Below, piece after piece: positions 1-7,093 of a stretch of 19,004 bases of DNA (the stretch's first letter is position 1; each line of letters opens with the position of its first letter). The notes beneath the pieces are model-generated. The model had not been told where the DNA came from and did not search any database. It was given only the letters and a program-made list of their open reading frames with translations. Made by a program: the position numbers and the translations under genes. This stretch comes from Bacillota bacterium (GTDB lineage: Bacteria > Bacillota > Clostridia > Christensenellales > UMGS416), in NCBI GenBank assembly GCA_023428265.1, contig JAEYYW010000056.1, forward strand, positions 1 through 19,004, written 5' to 3'.

Positions 1-1
1 A

Positions 2-154
2 CCTAACCCTGTGCTGATAGAATTCATCAGAAGCATAATGAACCGCATGGAGCCAGTCATGCGCTCCATGGGTAATGCTCCTCACAAAAATTCGGAAGAC
101 CTAGACCGACTCTTCAGACAGACACTAAGGGACTATTGGCAAGGTGGGGTGTGA
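2..154 (+). CDS. C-terminal end of an unidentified gene (5' end outside window)
   Basis: Reading frame 2 is open from the left edge to a TGA at 152-154 and gives about 50 residues, ending in the hydrophilic stretch NSEDLDRLFRQTLRDYWQGG. I do not recognise the family. It is probably a real gene end: the frame is open across its whole length, the peptide looks like an ordinary charged helix, and its stop lies 5 bases before the ATG at 160 of the next gene, whose ribosome binding site (AAGGTGGGG, 141-149) sits inside these last codons. That is the usual layout of co-transcribed genes. The product may therefore work with the downstream nucleotidyltransferase. The alternative is that it is a chance open frame, since only 153 bases are visible. 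Confidence 0.5.
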   Translation, partial: PNPVLIEFIRSIMNRMEPVMRSMGNAPHKNSEDLDRLFRQTLRDYWQGGV

Positions 155-159
155 CCAGC

Positions 160-1164
160 ATGGATCAGGCGGCAGTTTCAGAATTGATCAATACCGATCG
201 GTATGATTTCCTGCGAAAGCACAAGAACCTTGGCGGCAACATCCTCATCCTGACGGTGGCCGGATCCCATGCCTATGGCACCAGTGTTGGCGGCAGCGAT
301 ATTGATCTGCGCGGTGTAGCGGTGGAGACCCAGCGGGATGTACTGGGGCTTTCTTCCTTTGAGCAATTTGAAGAGTGGGAAACCGATACGGTGGTGTATG
401 GCCTAAAAAAGTTTGTAGGGCTCTGCCTGGAATGCAACCCCAACATGATGGAATTGCTGGGCACCAGAGAGGACCAATGCCCCATCCTGACCGATGAGGG
501 CCGGCTGCTGCGGCAAAAAGCTGGTCTGTTTCTATCAAAGCGGGCCATCCAAAGTTTCGGGAATTACGCCGCGGCCCAACTGCACCGTCTTCAAAACGCG
601 TTGGCGCGGGGTGTGGAAGACCAAATTCAGGCGGAGGAACACATCCTGAATCGGGTCCAGGCGCAAATGGAACATCTCGCCAAAGGGTTCCGGGATCTCT
701 CCGGCGGCAAAATGAGGCTTTATCTGGATCGGTCGGATAAGCCGAATCTCGATGCTGAGATCTTTATGGACGTGGAGCTATCCCATTTCCCGTTAAGGGA
801 TTTCAAGACCATCTATCATGGGCTAAGCTCTGTTGTGCGCGATTACTCCGCAATCAATCATCGAAACAACAAAAGAGACATGCCGCACTTGTTCAAACAC
901 GCAATGCACCTGCTGCGGCTGCTGGCCACCGGCGCAGATATCCTGGCCGGCAAGGGAGTCGTCACTTACCGGGCTGATGAGCAAGAGTTGTTTCTCTCAA
1001 TTCGCCAGGGGAAACTGAGCTTTGAAGAGATTTTCGAGCAGGTGGATGTGTTTGAGAAGCGTTTCCGGCAAGCAGCCGTGCAAACAGCGCTGCCGGAGCA
1101 GCCGAACACAGAGGCAGTAGAAGACCTGCTGATGGAAATCTATCGAAAACGCCTGGCTGTCTGA
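160..1164 (+). CDS. COG3541 / RlaP-like predicted nucleotidyltransferase
   Basis: This protein of about 334 residues belongs to the DNA polymerase beta-like nucleotidyltransferase superfamily. The signature is near the N-terminus: GS at residues 35-36 in the stretch VAGSHAYGTS, then GGSDIDLRGV with the metal-binding pair D47 and D49. The rest, with NPNMMELL and a helical C-terminal half (KHAMHLLRLL), fits COG3541, the RlaP-type family (PF10127) associated with RNA repair in some bacteria and phages. The substrate is unknown. I chose ATG 160 rather than the TTG at 136 because AAGGTGGGG lies about 10 bases before it and the upstream gene stops at 154. The TGA stop directly abuts the convergent histidine kinase stop. 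Base composition is somewhat more AT-rich than the mre genes. The superfamily call is firm; the biological role is not. Confidence 0.85.
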   Translation: MDQAAVSELINTDRYDFLRKHKNLGGNILILTVAGSHAYGTSVGGSDIDLRGVAVETQRDVLGLSSFEQFEEWETDTVVYGLKKFVGLCLECNPNMMELLGTREDQCPILTDEGRLLRQKAGLFLSKRAIQSFGNYAAAQLHRLQNALARGVEDQIQAEEHILNRVQAQMEHLAKGFRDLSGGKMRLYLDRSDKPNLDAEIFMDVELSHFPLRDFKTIYHGLSSVVRDYSAINHRNNKRDMPHLFKHAMHLLRLLATGADILAGKGVVTYRADEQELFLSIRQGKLSFEEIFEQVDVFEKRFRQAAVQTALPEQPNTEAVEDLLMEIYRKRLAV

Positions 1165-2625
1165 CTACTCCCTCGGCAGCGTGATCACAAACATGGACCC
1201 CTTCCCCTGCTCGCTGGAAAGGCCGATCACCCCGCCATGCATCCCGATGATGCGGCGGGCGATGGCAAGGCCCAGACCGCTGCCGCCGTCGCTTACGCGG
1301 GCGGCGTCGCCGCGCACGAATTCATCGAAAATGGCAGTTTTCAGGTTGTCGGCAATGCCCACGCCGTCGTCGCCGATGTGCAGGCGCAGCAGCTCCGGAT
1401 CGACTGAAAGCTTCACCGTCAGCGTGGTGCCGGCGGGGTTGTATTTCAACGCGTTGCCGATGATGTTGGAAAGCGCCCGCCAAAGCTCGTCACGGTCAAA
1501 GCAGGCTGCCACAGACTCCTCAGGAATATCCAGCTCCAGCGAGAAGCCGCGGTTCTCAATCTCAATGTAGTTTTCCGCCACAAGCTCCCGCAGGAATTCG
1601 GCAAAGTCCTCCTTCTTGCGGTTCAGCTTATACTCGTTGCCCTCCATGGAGGAATACTTGAACAGGTCGTCAATCATCCTGGTCATCGCCATGGCCTTGT
1701 CACGAATGTAGAGCAGGTGCTTTTTCTGCTTCTCCGGATCCTCCACCATGCCGTCTCCCAACGCCTTGGCGTAACCGTAGATCGTGGTGATCGGTGTTTT
1801 CAGGTCATGGGAGATGCCCATGATCATGCGCTTCCGGTTCTCCTCCATCTCCCGCTTGTCACGCTCGGTGTTCTGCAGGCGGCCGGCCATATAGTTGAAT
1901 GCGTCTCGGATCTCGGCAAACTCCCGCTCGGCCTCAAAGTCCATCCTGGTGTTAAGGTTGCCGGCGGTGACGCTGGCCAGCCCATCGCGAATGGCCTCCA
2001 GCGGGCCTGTGACCTTCAACGCCGTGATGCGCCCATACGCCCTGATCGAAAACAGGAACATCACGCAGAAGATCAGCACCATCAGCAGCACGCTCATGAT
2101 CATCGTGCGGATGGCGCGCATTTCAGGGTTCATCACGTTAAACACACCGCTGAGGTTGTTTTCCAGATTACCGACCGGGATCTTGACCACACACATGTAT
2201 TCATTTTTATCATCGCCCACAAATGGCGCCGTGGAGTAGTAATACTCCTCATCTGCAAAGCTGGTGACGAGCCGCTTCCCGGTGCGGCTGGTGATTGTGC
2301 GCAGCTCCTCGTCGGTATATTCCTGCTTGTTGTCCCACTTGTTGCCCAGCTCATAGACAACCTTATTGTCCCGTAGAATCTCCACCCACCCGCCGGCGCG
2401 CTGCACGGCGGTGCTGTCGATGTTTTGGTAGTCAGGCCGCACAATTGCCGCCGCGACCAGGTCCATCCCCTCTGCGCCGCCGAACATCGTGACTGCCAGC
2501 GTCTGCGCAATGCTGGAGGAAATCATCACCAGCAATGGCACAACAAGGAAAAAGGACATATAATACCGCGTGATTGTAGCGGTCAGGCTGGTATTCCTGT
2601 TGCCAAACAGCTTTCCCACCGTCAT
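1165..2625 (-). CDS. HAMP-domain sensor histidine kinase
   Basis: A 486-residue membrane histidine kinase of the classic OmpR-partner type. It has a transmembrane helix at about residues 20-46, an extracytoplasmic sensor of roughly 125 residues, a second helix at about 174-196, and a HAMP linker to about 255. The dimerisation/phosphoacceptor H-box follows (GISHDLKTPITTIYG, phosphorylated H273). The ATPase domain shows an N-box (NIIGNALKYNP), G1 (GDDGVGI), F-box (FDEFVRG) and G2 (GGSGLGLAIARRI), so it looks catalytically intact. The start codon overlaps the response regulator stop (ATGA) and AGGAG stands 3 bases before it, so the two are translationally coupled. The ligand is unknown; the sensor region shows no familiar domain by eye. 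The acyltransferase just upstream is a possible target. Confidence 0.95.
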   Translation of the reverse strand: MTVGKLFGNRNTSLTATITRYYMSFFLVVPLLVMISSSIAQTLAVTMFGGAEGMDLVAAAIVRPDYQNIDSTAVQRAGGWVEILRDNKVVYELGNKWDNKQEYTDEELRTITSRTGKRLVTSFADEEYYYSTAPFVGDDKNEYMCVVKIPVGNLENNLSGVFNVMNPEMRAIRTMIMSVLLMVLIFCVMFLFSIRAYGRITALKVTGPLEAIRDGLASVTAGNLNTRMDFEAEREFAEIRDAFNYMAGRLQNTERDKREMEENRKRMIMGISHDLKTPITTIYGYAKALGDGMVEDPEKQKKHLLYIRDKAMAMTRMIDDLFKYSSMEGNEYKLNRKKEDFAEFLRELVAENYIEIENRGFSLELDIPEESVAACFDRDELWRALSNIIGNALKYNPAGTTLTVKLSVDPELLRLHIGDDGVGIADNLKTAIFDEFVRGDAARVSDGGSGLGLAIARRIIGMHGGVIGLSSEQGKGSMFVITLPRE

Positions 2626-3335
2626 TCGCTCCTGGGGTGCTTCTCAAACTTGTAGCCGAGACCGCGGATCGTCTTCAGATATTGGGGGTTGCGGCTGTCA
2701 TCCTCAATCTTGTCGCGCAGATTGCTGATGTGCACCATCACGGTGCCGTCGTCGGAAAACCACTCTGCCTCCCACACGTTTTCAAAGATCTGCTTCTTGG
2801 TCACGACACGGTCGGCGTTGCGCATGAGGTATCCCAGCATGCGGAATTCCGTCTGCGTGAGCGGCAGCGGAGCGCCCCGTTTGGTCGCCACCCCGCCGGC
2901 CTCGTCCAGCACAATGTCTCCGGCGCGGAGCACCGAAAGCTCGCCGCCGGTGCCGGCCTGGGGGTTCAGCTTATAGAACCGGCGTAATTGCGCCTGCACG
3001 CGGGCGACCACCTCCAGCGGGTTGAAGGGCTTGGCGATGTAGTCGTCGGCACCCAGATCCAACCCCAGGATCTTGTCGCGATCCTCCGTTTTGGCCGAAA
3101 GCATGATCACAGGAATCGCGTATTTGCTCCGGATCTTGCGCACAAGCTGGTAGCCGTCCATCCCGGGCATCATAATGTCCAGAATTGCCAGATCCACAGG
3201 GTTTTGCTCTAGCTTGTTCCACGCGTCAATGCCGTCGGCGGCTTTGATCACGCGCACGCCGTCTTTCTCCAGATATAGCTCGATAAGCTCGGCGATCTGA
3301 ACCTCATCGTCCGCAATCAGTATTGTGCCGTTCAA
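2622..3335 (-). CDS. OmpR/PhoB-family response regulator
   Basis: A 237-residue response regulator. The receiver domain (residues 1-120) has the acidic pair D9/D10, phosphoacceptor D53 in AILDIMMPGMDG, S80 and K102 in IAKPF. The C-terminal half is a winged-helix DNA-binding domain: LTQTEFRMLGYLMRN recognition region, then the HISNLRDKIEDD and IRGLGYKF end typical of the OmpR/PhoB class. It should be phosphorylated by the kinase encoded downstream, with which it overlaps by 4 bases. The start is TTG at 3335, since MNGTILIADDE aligns with the family start; the SD is weak (GGTGG about 4 bases before). The genes it controls cannot be read from this window; autoregulation or control of the neighbouring acyltransferase is possible. 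Confidence 0.95.
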   Translation of the reverse strand: MNGTILIADDEVQIAELIELYLEKDGVRVIKAADGIDAWNKLEQNPVDLAILDIMMPGMDGYQLVRKIRSKYAIPVIMLSAKTEDRDKILGLDLGADDYIAKPFNPLEVVARVQAQLRRFYKLNPQAGTGGELSVLRAGDIVLDEAGGVATKRGAPLPLTQTEFRMLGYLMRNADRVVTKKQIFENVWEAEWFSDDGTVMVHISNLRDKIEDDSRNPQYLKTIRGLGYKFEKHPRSE

Positions 3336-3370
3336 ATTACCACCACACGTTTCTATCAGTTCGCATCTTC

Positions 3371-3389
3371 ATTGTAATCGATATTATCG
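3371..3389 (-). promoter_or_regulatory. Possible -10 box and palindromic operator before the response regulator
   Basis: The 96-base gap upstream of the response regulator contains TACAAT on the minus strand (complement of 3371-3376), five of six matches to a -10 box. Directly upstream is an odd-centred palindrome, CGATA-N-TATCG (3379-3389). No good -35 hexamer is present 16-18 bases away, which fits an activator-dependent promoter, but the motif could also be chance in AT-rich DNA. Confidence 0.25.
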
Positions 3390-3431
3390 CAAAAATGTGT
3401 GACAAGAACCTAAAAGCTTGCTTAAGAATCC

Positions 3432-4586
3432 TCACTTCATACCAAACAACGCTCTCAAAAAGCCGATCCGCCGCACGACAAGTTCATATAACCCAAACGT
3501 TGCGATCAATGACAAAACCATGATCAATATAAACTTGCCCCAGATTGGCAGCGCCAGTTGCACGACAAAAAAGGCTACCACCATCATCACTGACTGATGC
3601 AGGATATAGACCGGGAAAGCTGCCCGATTCAGGTAAGGCAGTATCCTGGTGCTTTTGTTCAGGAATTTATTGCCATAACCAAGCAGCACCGCCATCGTGA
3701 GCACCAATGCCAGGTTGCGGGTGATCGCCATGATTGCCTGCGGCACGGAGAGATCGGGATGGTTGCTGAAGCCCCATTGGAACTGCATCAGCGTCAAGAC
3801 AGACAGCACTGCCGGGAGCGCAAACAGCGCCGGGAAGCGGAGCCTGTTGAGCATGGCCTGAACCTCCTTGCCGCAAGCAGCCAGATAGCCGGTCAAAAAC
3901 AGCAGTGCGTAGTAAAACGGGTTCTTGCCGCCGATGTCGGGCAGTGCCTCCGTGATGGTGAGCAGCAACGGCAGCGCCAGGAAAATAATGGGCCGCGCCA
4001 TCAATCGGGAAAGCCAGAAAGACTGCCCGCCTTCGTTGGCCGCCAACACCCGCTTGCGGATCGCCAGCATGAGAGGAAGCACAAACACAGATATGACGAA
4101 TAGGTAGAGGATGAACCAAAGGTGCGCGGGTGTGAAGGTGCCAAAGTAGCCTGACAGGTCGCTGAAATCGGTGAAGTAACCCAGCAGAGAGTTCAGATAA
4201 CCGCCTTGATATCCCTGCATGAGCCTGGCCATATAGCCCTGCGGCGGCACAATCACAACCAACCCAAACAGAAAGGGGACCAAAAGCCGGGCAACCCGCT
4301 CCCGCACGTATTGACCGCCATTCCTCTTTTGCAGGGCGTACCAGCTGGAAGACCCGGCCAGCCAGAACAGCAGTGGCATAAACCAATAAGCCGAGTAGAA
4401 AATGAACAGGCTGAGCGGCCAACTGAAGCCTGGCGTGGCCATGGCCTGGTCCATCGATTGCCAGACAGCATTTTTCACATAGTTCGGCTCAAACACATCA
4501 AACACACGGGCGGCATGAAAGGGAAAAAGCATGGCGATGCCAAAGATGCGCAGCCAATCGATGTCGTAACGGCGCTCTGTCATCAT
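3432..4586 (-). CDS. Acyltransferase-3 family membrane protein (MdoC/OpgC-like)
   Basis: A 384-residue polytopic protein of the acyltransferase-3 family (PF01757), which transfers acyl groups such as acetyl or succinyl to envelope glycans or other extracytoplasmic acceptors. The N-terminus has the family signature: YDIDWLRIFGIAMLFPFHAAR, with the histidine that is conserved at the end of helix 1. It continues with FWLAGSSSWYAL and a run of Arg/Lys then LLVPFLFGLVV, which resembles the glucan-modifying MdoC/OpgC branch. About ten hydrophobic helices span the rest. Two ATG codons (4586 and 4583) lie together, with GAGG a few bases upstream. It has its own -10-like sequence and probably forms a single-gene unit, although the response regulator follows in the same direction after 96 bases. 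The acceptor substrate cannot be predicted. Confidence 0.88.
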   Translation of the reverse strand: MMTERRYDIDWLRIFGIAMLFPFHAARVFDVFEPNYVKNAVWQSMDQAMATPGFSWPLSLFIFYSAYWFMPLLFWLAGSSSWYALQKRNGGQYVRERVARLLVPFLFGLVVIVPPQGYMARLMQGYQGGYLNSLLGYFTDFSDLSGYFGTFTPAHLWFILYLFVISVFVLPLMLAIRKRVLAANEGGQSFWLSRLMARPIIFLALPLLLTITEALPDIGGKNPFYYALLFLTGYLAACGKEVQAMLNRLRFPALFALPAVLSVLTLMQFQWGFSNHPDLSVPQAIMAITRNLALVLTMAVLLGYGNKFLNKSTRILPYLNRAAFPVYILHQSVMMVVAFFVVQLALPIWGKFILIMVLSLIATFGLYELVVRRIGFLRALFGMK

Positions 4587-4613
4587 GCAACCTCATCATA
4601 GCAAATTAATACT

Positions 4614-4642
4614 ATTATATCATTTGGCGAATTTCTCTCACA
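4614..4642 (-). promoter_or_regulatory. Candidate promoter of the acyltransferase gene
   Basis: A perfect TATAAT on the minus strand (complement of 4614-4619) lies about 28 bases before the ATG at 4586. The -35 position (4637-4642, TGTGAG) is a poor match to TTGACA, so recognition would rest mainly on the -10 box or on an activator. The surrounding 240-base gap (4587-4827) is AT-rich and holds no convincing gene. Confidence 0.4.
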
Positions 4643-4827
4643 CAAAAAAATGATAAGGTGTGATTCAGTCATAATTTTCCGTTGTGATATTTGCTTATTA
4701 CATGACAAATGGAGTTGGGTAGAGGCATTCGGAAGAATCGGTGAAGAGTACTTCTGCTTGCTTGGGTATTACTGCCTGAGATCAATCCAGTCAGAAAATC
4801 AGGTCGCGCGATACTGCGCAGAAACCA

Positions 4828-5379
4828 TCAGCCGGCTCGCCCCGTCAGTAGCTTTCTGATATGGGTAACATAATAAGCCCGGCACATGCCAAACAATACT
4901 TCAAAGATTACAAAACCGATCTCTGCCGCCGGGATCAGGTAGGCGAGCAGCGGCACGCCGCCCAGCCAGGCCGGCGGGGCAAAGCCCTGCAGCAGTACCG
5001 CCCGAAACAGGAAGTAAAGCGCAAAGAACGCAGCGTTGAACAGCACAGCCAGCGCAGCCCAGGAAGCGACCCTGCCCCACCGCGTCACAATCATTTCCCG
5101 CACGGCGCCATACCAGCCGAAAAAGCATGCATACATGAGCCACGGCCCGCTCACCGGCACGAGCAGCAGAGAGAGCAGCGCGGACGCGGCAAAGCTCAGC
5201 AGCGCCTCAACGTAGCGCCTTTCATAGGCAAGCACACCGGGCAGCAGCGCCAGCACAAACAGCATCGCTGCACGGAGCGTGGGCAGCACCTGCAGCAAGT
5301 AGAGCAGCACGACCGAAAGCGCGGTGATCACACCGGCATAGGCGATTCTTCTTGCGGGTGGCATCTGCTGTCTTTCCAT
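4828..5379 (-). CDS. Conserved integral membrane protein, ECF S-component-like
   Basis: A 183-residue protein made almost entirely of hydrophobic helices, about five, separated by short loops. The N-terminus (RRIAYAGVITALSVVLLYL) resembles the start of substrate-binding S components of energy-coupling factor transporters, and the mid-protein segment YACFFGWYGAVRE is a pattern I associate with a family of clostridial membrane proteins of unknown function. No ECF ATPase or T component is nearby, so transport function is inference only. It begins 47 bases after the J-domain gene stop with a weak AAGAGAG ribosome binding site, and is probably the last gene of the DUF5685/J-domain unit. The ATG eight-spaced inside at MPPARR is an alternative start. 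Confidence 0.7.
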   Translation of the reverse strand: MERQQMPPARRIAYAGVITALSVVLLYLLQVLPTLRAAMLFVLALLPGVLAYERRYVEALLSFAASALLSLLLVPVSGPWLMYACFFGWYGAVREMIVTRWGRVASWAALAVLFNAAFFALYFLFRAVLLQGFAPPAWLGGVPLLAYLIPAAEIGFVIFEVLFGMCRAYYVTHIRKLLTGRAG

Positions 5380-5426
5380 CCGAACGCTCTCTTACTCTGA
5401 AGTTTGGTGAGGAATCCTGCAATCTG

Positions 5427-6059
5427 TTAACAACAGGGGATGCAATCTCCGCCCATGCTCTCGCAGCAACAGTCGGAACAAAGCATGCACGAGCAGATGT
5501 CGCAGGCATTGGGCCCATAGCCCATGCCGCGGCCCTGGCCAAACGGCGTGGTGTTTTGCTGATAGGCCGGGCCGCTGGCGTCCATCCGGGTGAGCGCCGT
5601 GCGGTACTCCATGTTGGATGGGTCCATGTTGACGGCCATGGCAATGTTTTCTCGGGCCATCGCATACCAACCCCGCATCTGGTAGCACACGCCGCGCAGG
5701 AAATGCCACTCGGCATTGCGGTCCGTCATCTGGTCCAGGATGCGCTCGGCCTCGTCCACCCGGCGGGCCTGCAGGTTTGCGCGCACCTGATAAAAAACCT
5801 GCGAGCCGCTGCCGCGCGCCGTGTAATCGTCGTAGCTGCTGTTTGCAGAACCGGTCTGCGATTGAGAACCGGCATTGCCGCTGGTGATCGCGTCATAGGC
5901 CTGGTTGATCTCCTTGAGCTTTTCGTTGGCAAGCTCCTTGGCGGCCGCGTCCTGGAAGCGGTCGGGATGATACTTTTTTACCAGGGCGTAATAAGCCTTC
6001 TTGACTTCCTCAGGGCTTGAGCTGCTCTTGACGCCCAGCACCTTCCACGGATCGGTCAT
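5427..6059 (-). CDS. J-domain protein with TPR-like middle and Cys-rich tail
   Basis: A 210-residue protein with an N-terminal J-domain (residues 1-60: DPWKVLGV, HPD at 31-33), the part that stimulates the ATPase of a DnaK-type Hsp70. A short Ser/Gly-rich linker leads to a TPR-like helical region (about 85-160: RVDEAERILDQMTD, then AMARENIAMAVNMDPSN). The last 25 residues hold ten cysteines (CDICSCMLC, SDCCC, CIPCC). It lacks the G/F region, the CXXCXGXG zinc repeats and the C-terminal domains of true DnaJ, so it is a specialised co-chaperone (class C type). The start is supported by AAGGAG about nine bases upstream; its first 50 bases overlap the end of the DUF5685 gene. The tail could bind metal or lipid, or carry acyl groups; that is inference. 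Confidence 0.9.
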   Translation of the reverse strand: MTDPWKVLGVKSSSSPEEVKKAYYALVKKYHPDRFQDAAAKELANEKLKEINQAYDAITSGNAGSQSQTGSANSSYDDYTARGSGSQVFYQVRANLQARRVDEAERILDQMTDRNAEWHFLRGVCYQMRGWYAMARENIAMAVNMDPSNMEYRTALTRMDASGPAYQQNTTPFGQGRGMGYGPNACDICSCMLCSDCCCESMGGDCIPCC

Positions 6060-6897
6060 TCCCAGTACTCTCCTTGTCGGTCACTCTATGGTAAATCCTT
6101 GGCATGCCGGAATACATCACATTTTCGATGATCGGTCTGCCCCACTCAAACTCCATCAGATCATACACCGCCGCCGCTTGTGACGCGGCGTAAAGGCAGG
6201 CGTTGCGGGCCAGCTCAATGTCTTTGGCCGCCCCTCCCATGGCCAGGATGGGGTTATAGGCGCCAGACTTCCTGTCTTTCTTCAAGTCGTCCAGCGCGTC
6301 AATCAGATATATCCACCGGCCCAGGTGGTAGCCCACAGAGCGCAGCAGCACCCTGGCCGCGGAATCCATCACTGGCCCGGACGCCATCACGGCGCTCATC
6401 AGGTTCCCCATCACGTCGGCTGTCCGGTCGATTTCGGCGCAATTGGCTTGCTCCAACGCGGCCAGGTCTTTCAGGCACTGGCTGACCGTGCCGGCCAGGA
6501 CGGGGTATTTGGCGCTGGCGCGGCGGTTTGCCTGCGAAAGCCCCGCCATTGCCGGCAATGCCAACACGTTGCGCTCATCAGCCCAGGCGTCTTTCACGCG
6601 GCCCCAAGCCAGCATCACGCTCACAGCTGCGGCATATCCGAACGCTTCATGGCCTTCATACACCGGCTTGCCCTTCACCAGGTTCAACGCGCACACACGC
6701 TTTTTCGCCACCGGCTCGTGGCCTTCGCAGCCCACCAGAAGCACCGCCAGCACTGCAGCGTCATAGCTCACGGCAAAACGGGGCAGCTCTCCATACTCCA
6801 GCTTGATGGCGCGGCACACACCACAGTAAGCCGCGCGAAACTGCGCGAACTCCTTCACCTTCAGTTCCGATTTGTCAGGCAGGAGATAACCAAACAT
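6010..6897 (-). CDS. DUF5685 family protein
   Basis: A 295-residue protein of unknown function. The start at ATG 6897 was chosen because MFGYLLPDKSELKVKEF is the characteristic beginning of this family; the frame is open a further 195 codons upstream, but that stretch overlaps the divergent gene's promoter region and coding sequence and does not look like protein. Visible features are a CxxC pair (C25, C28), further cysteines at 57 and 69 next to a basic KKR, and two acidic motifs on predicted helices: E155/D157/D161 (EIDRTADVMG) and D200/D203/D204/D208 (DALDDLKKDRKSGAYNP). The second resembles Asp-rich magnesium/diphosphate sites of all-helical prenyl transferases. There is no clear SD. It is followed, with a 50-base overlap, by the J-domain gene. 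Confidence 0.8.
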   Translation of the reverse strand: MFGYLLPDKSELKVKEFAQFRAAYCGVCRAIKLEYGELPRFAVSYDAAVLAVLLVGCEGHEPVAKKRVCALNLVKGKPVYEGHEAFGYAAAVSVMLAWGRVKDAWADERNVLALPAMAGLSQANRRASAKYPVLAGTVSQCLKDLAALEQANCAEIDRTADVMGNLMSAVMASGPVMDSAARVLLRSVGYHLGRWIYLIDALDDLKKDRKSGAYNPILAMGGAAKDIELARNACLYAASQAAAVYDLMEFEWGRPIIENVMYSGMPRIYHRVTDKESTGNDRSVEGAGRQEQLKP

Positions 6898-6924
6898 GCA
6901 GCAACCCGCATCTTTTCGCAAGAT

Positions 6925-6943
6925 TTGGCCCGATGAAGGCCAA
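6925..6943 (-). other. Hairpin at the 5' end of the DUF5685 leader
   Basis: TTGGCC and GGCCAA form a perfect 6-base-pair stem with a 7-base loop. If transcription starts about 7 bases after the -10 box at 6953-6958, this hairpin sits at the very beginning of the mRNA, where such stems can protect a transcript from decay. It has no U-run and is not a terminator. Confidence 0.4.
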
Positions 6944-6952
6944 TTAAGCCAT

Positions 6953-6981
6953 ATTATAGCATATCCGGGAGTGGCTGACTT
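6953..6981 (-). promoter_or_regulatory. Candidate promoter of the DUF5685/J-domain unit
   Basis: The minus strand has a perfect TATAAT (complement of 6953-6958) with AAGTCA as the -35 (6976-6981) at 17-base spacing; the -35 matches TTGACA at three positions. It would give a leader of about 50 bases before ATG 6897. No equally good promoter is visible for the divergent lipid kinase gene in this 196-base spacer, although the repeated TTATAAG (near 6981-6996) could contribute. Confidence 0.5.
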
Positions 6982-7093
6982 ATAAGATTTTATAAGCAAA
7001 GGATATAGCCAATTGCCACAGGAACCAAGGCCATGGCATAGAAGACCGCATGATCTGAAAAGAATAATCACAAACCGGTAATGAGAGCAGGAC

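Noticed and set aside
4650..4859. 69-residue plus-strand frame in the gap beside the membrane protein gene
   Set aside because: It has no ribosome binding site or recognisable product, lies in AT-rich DNA and overlaps the 3' end of the opposite gene.
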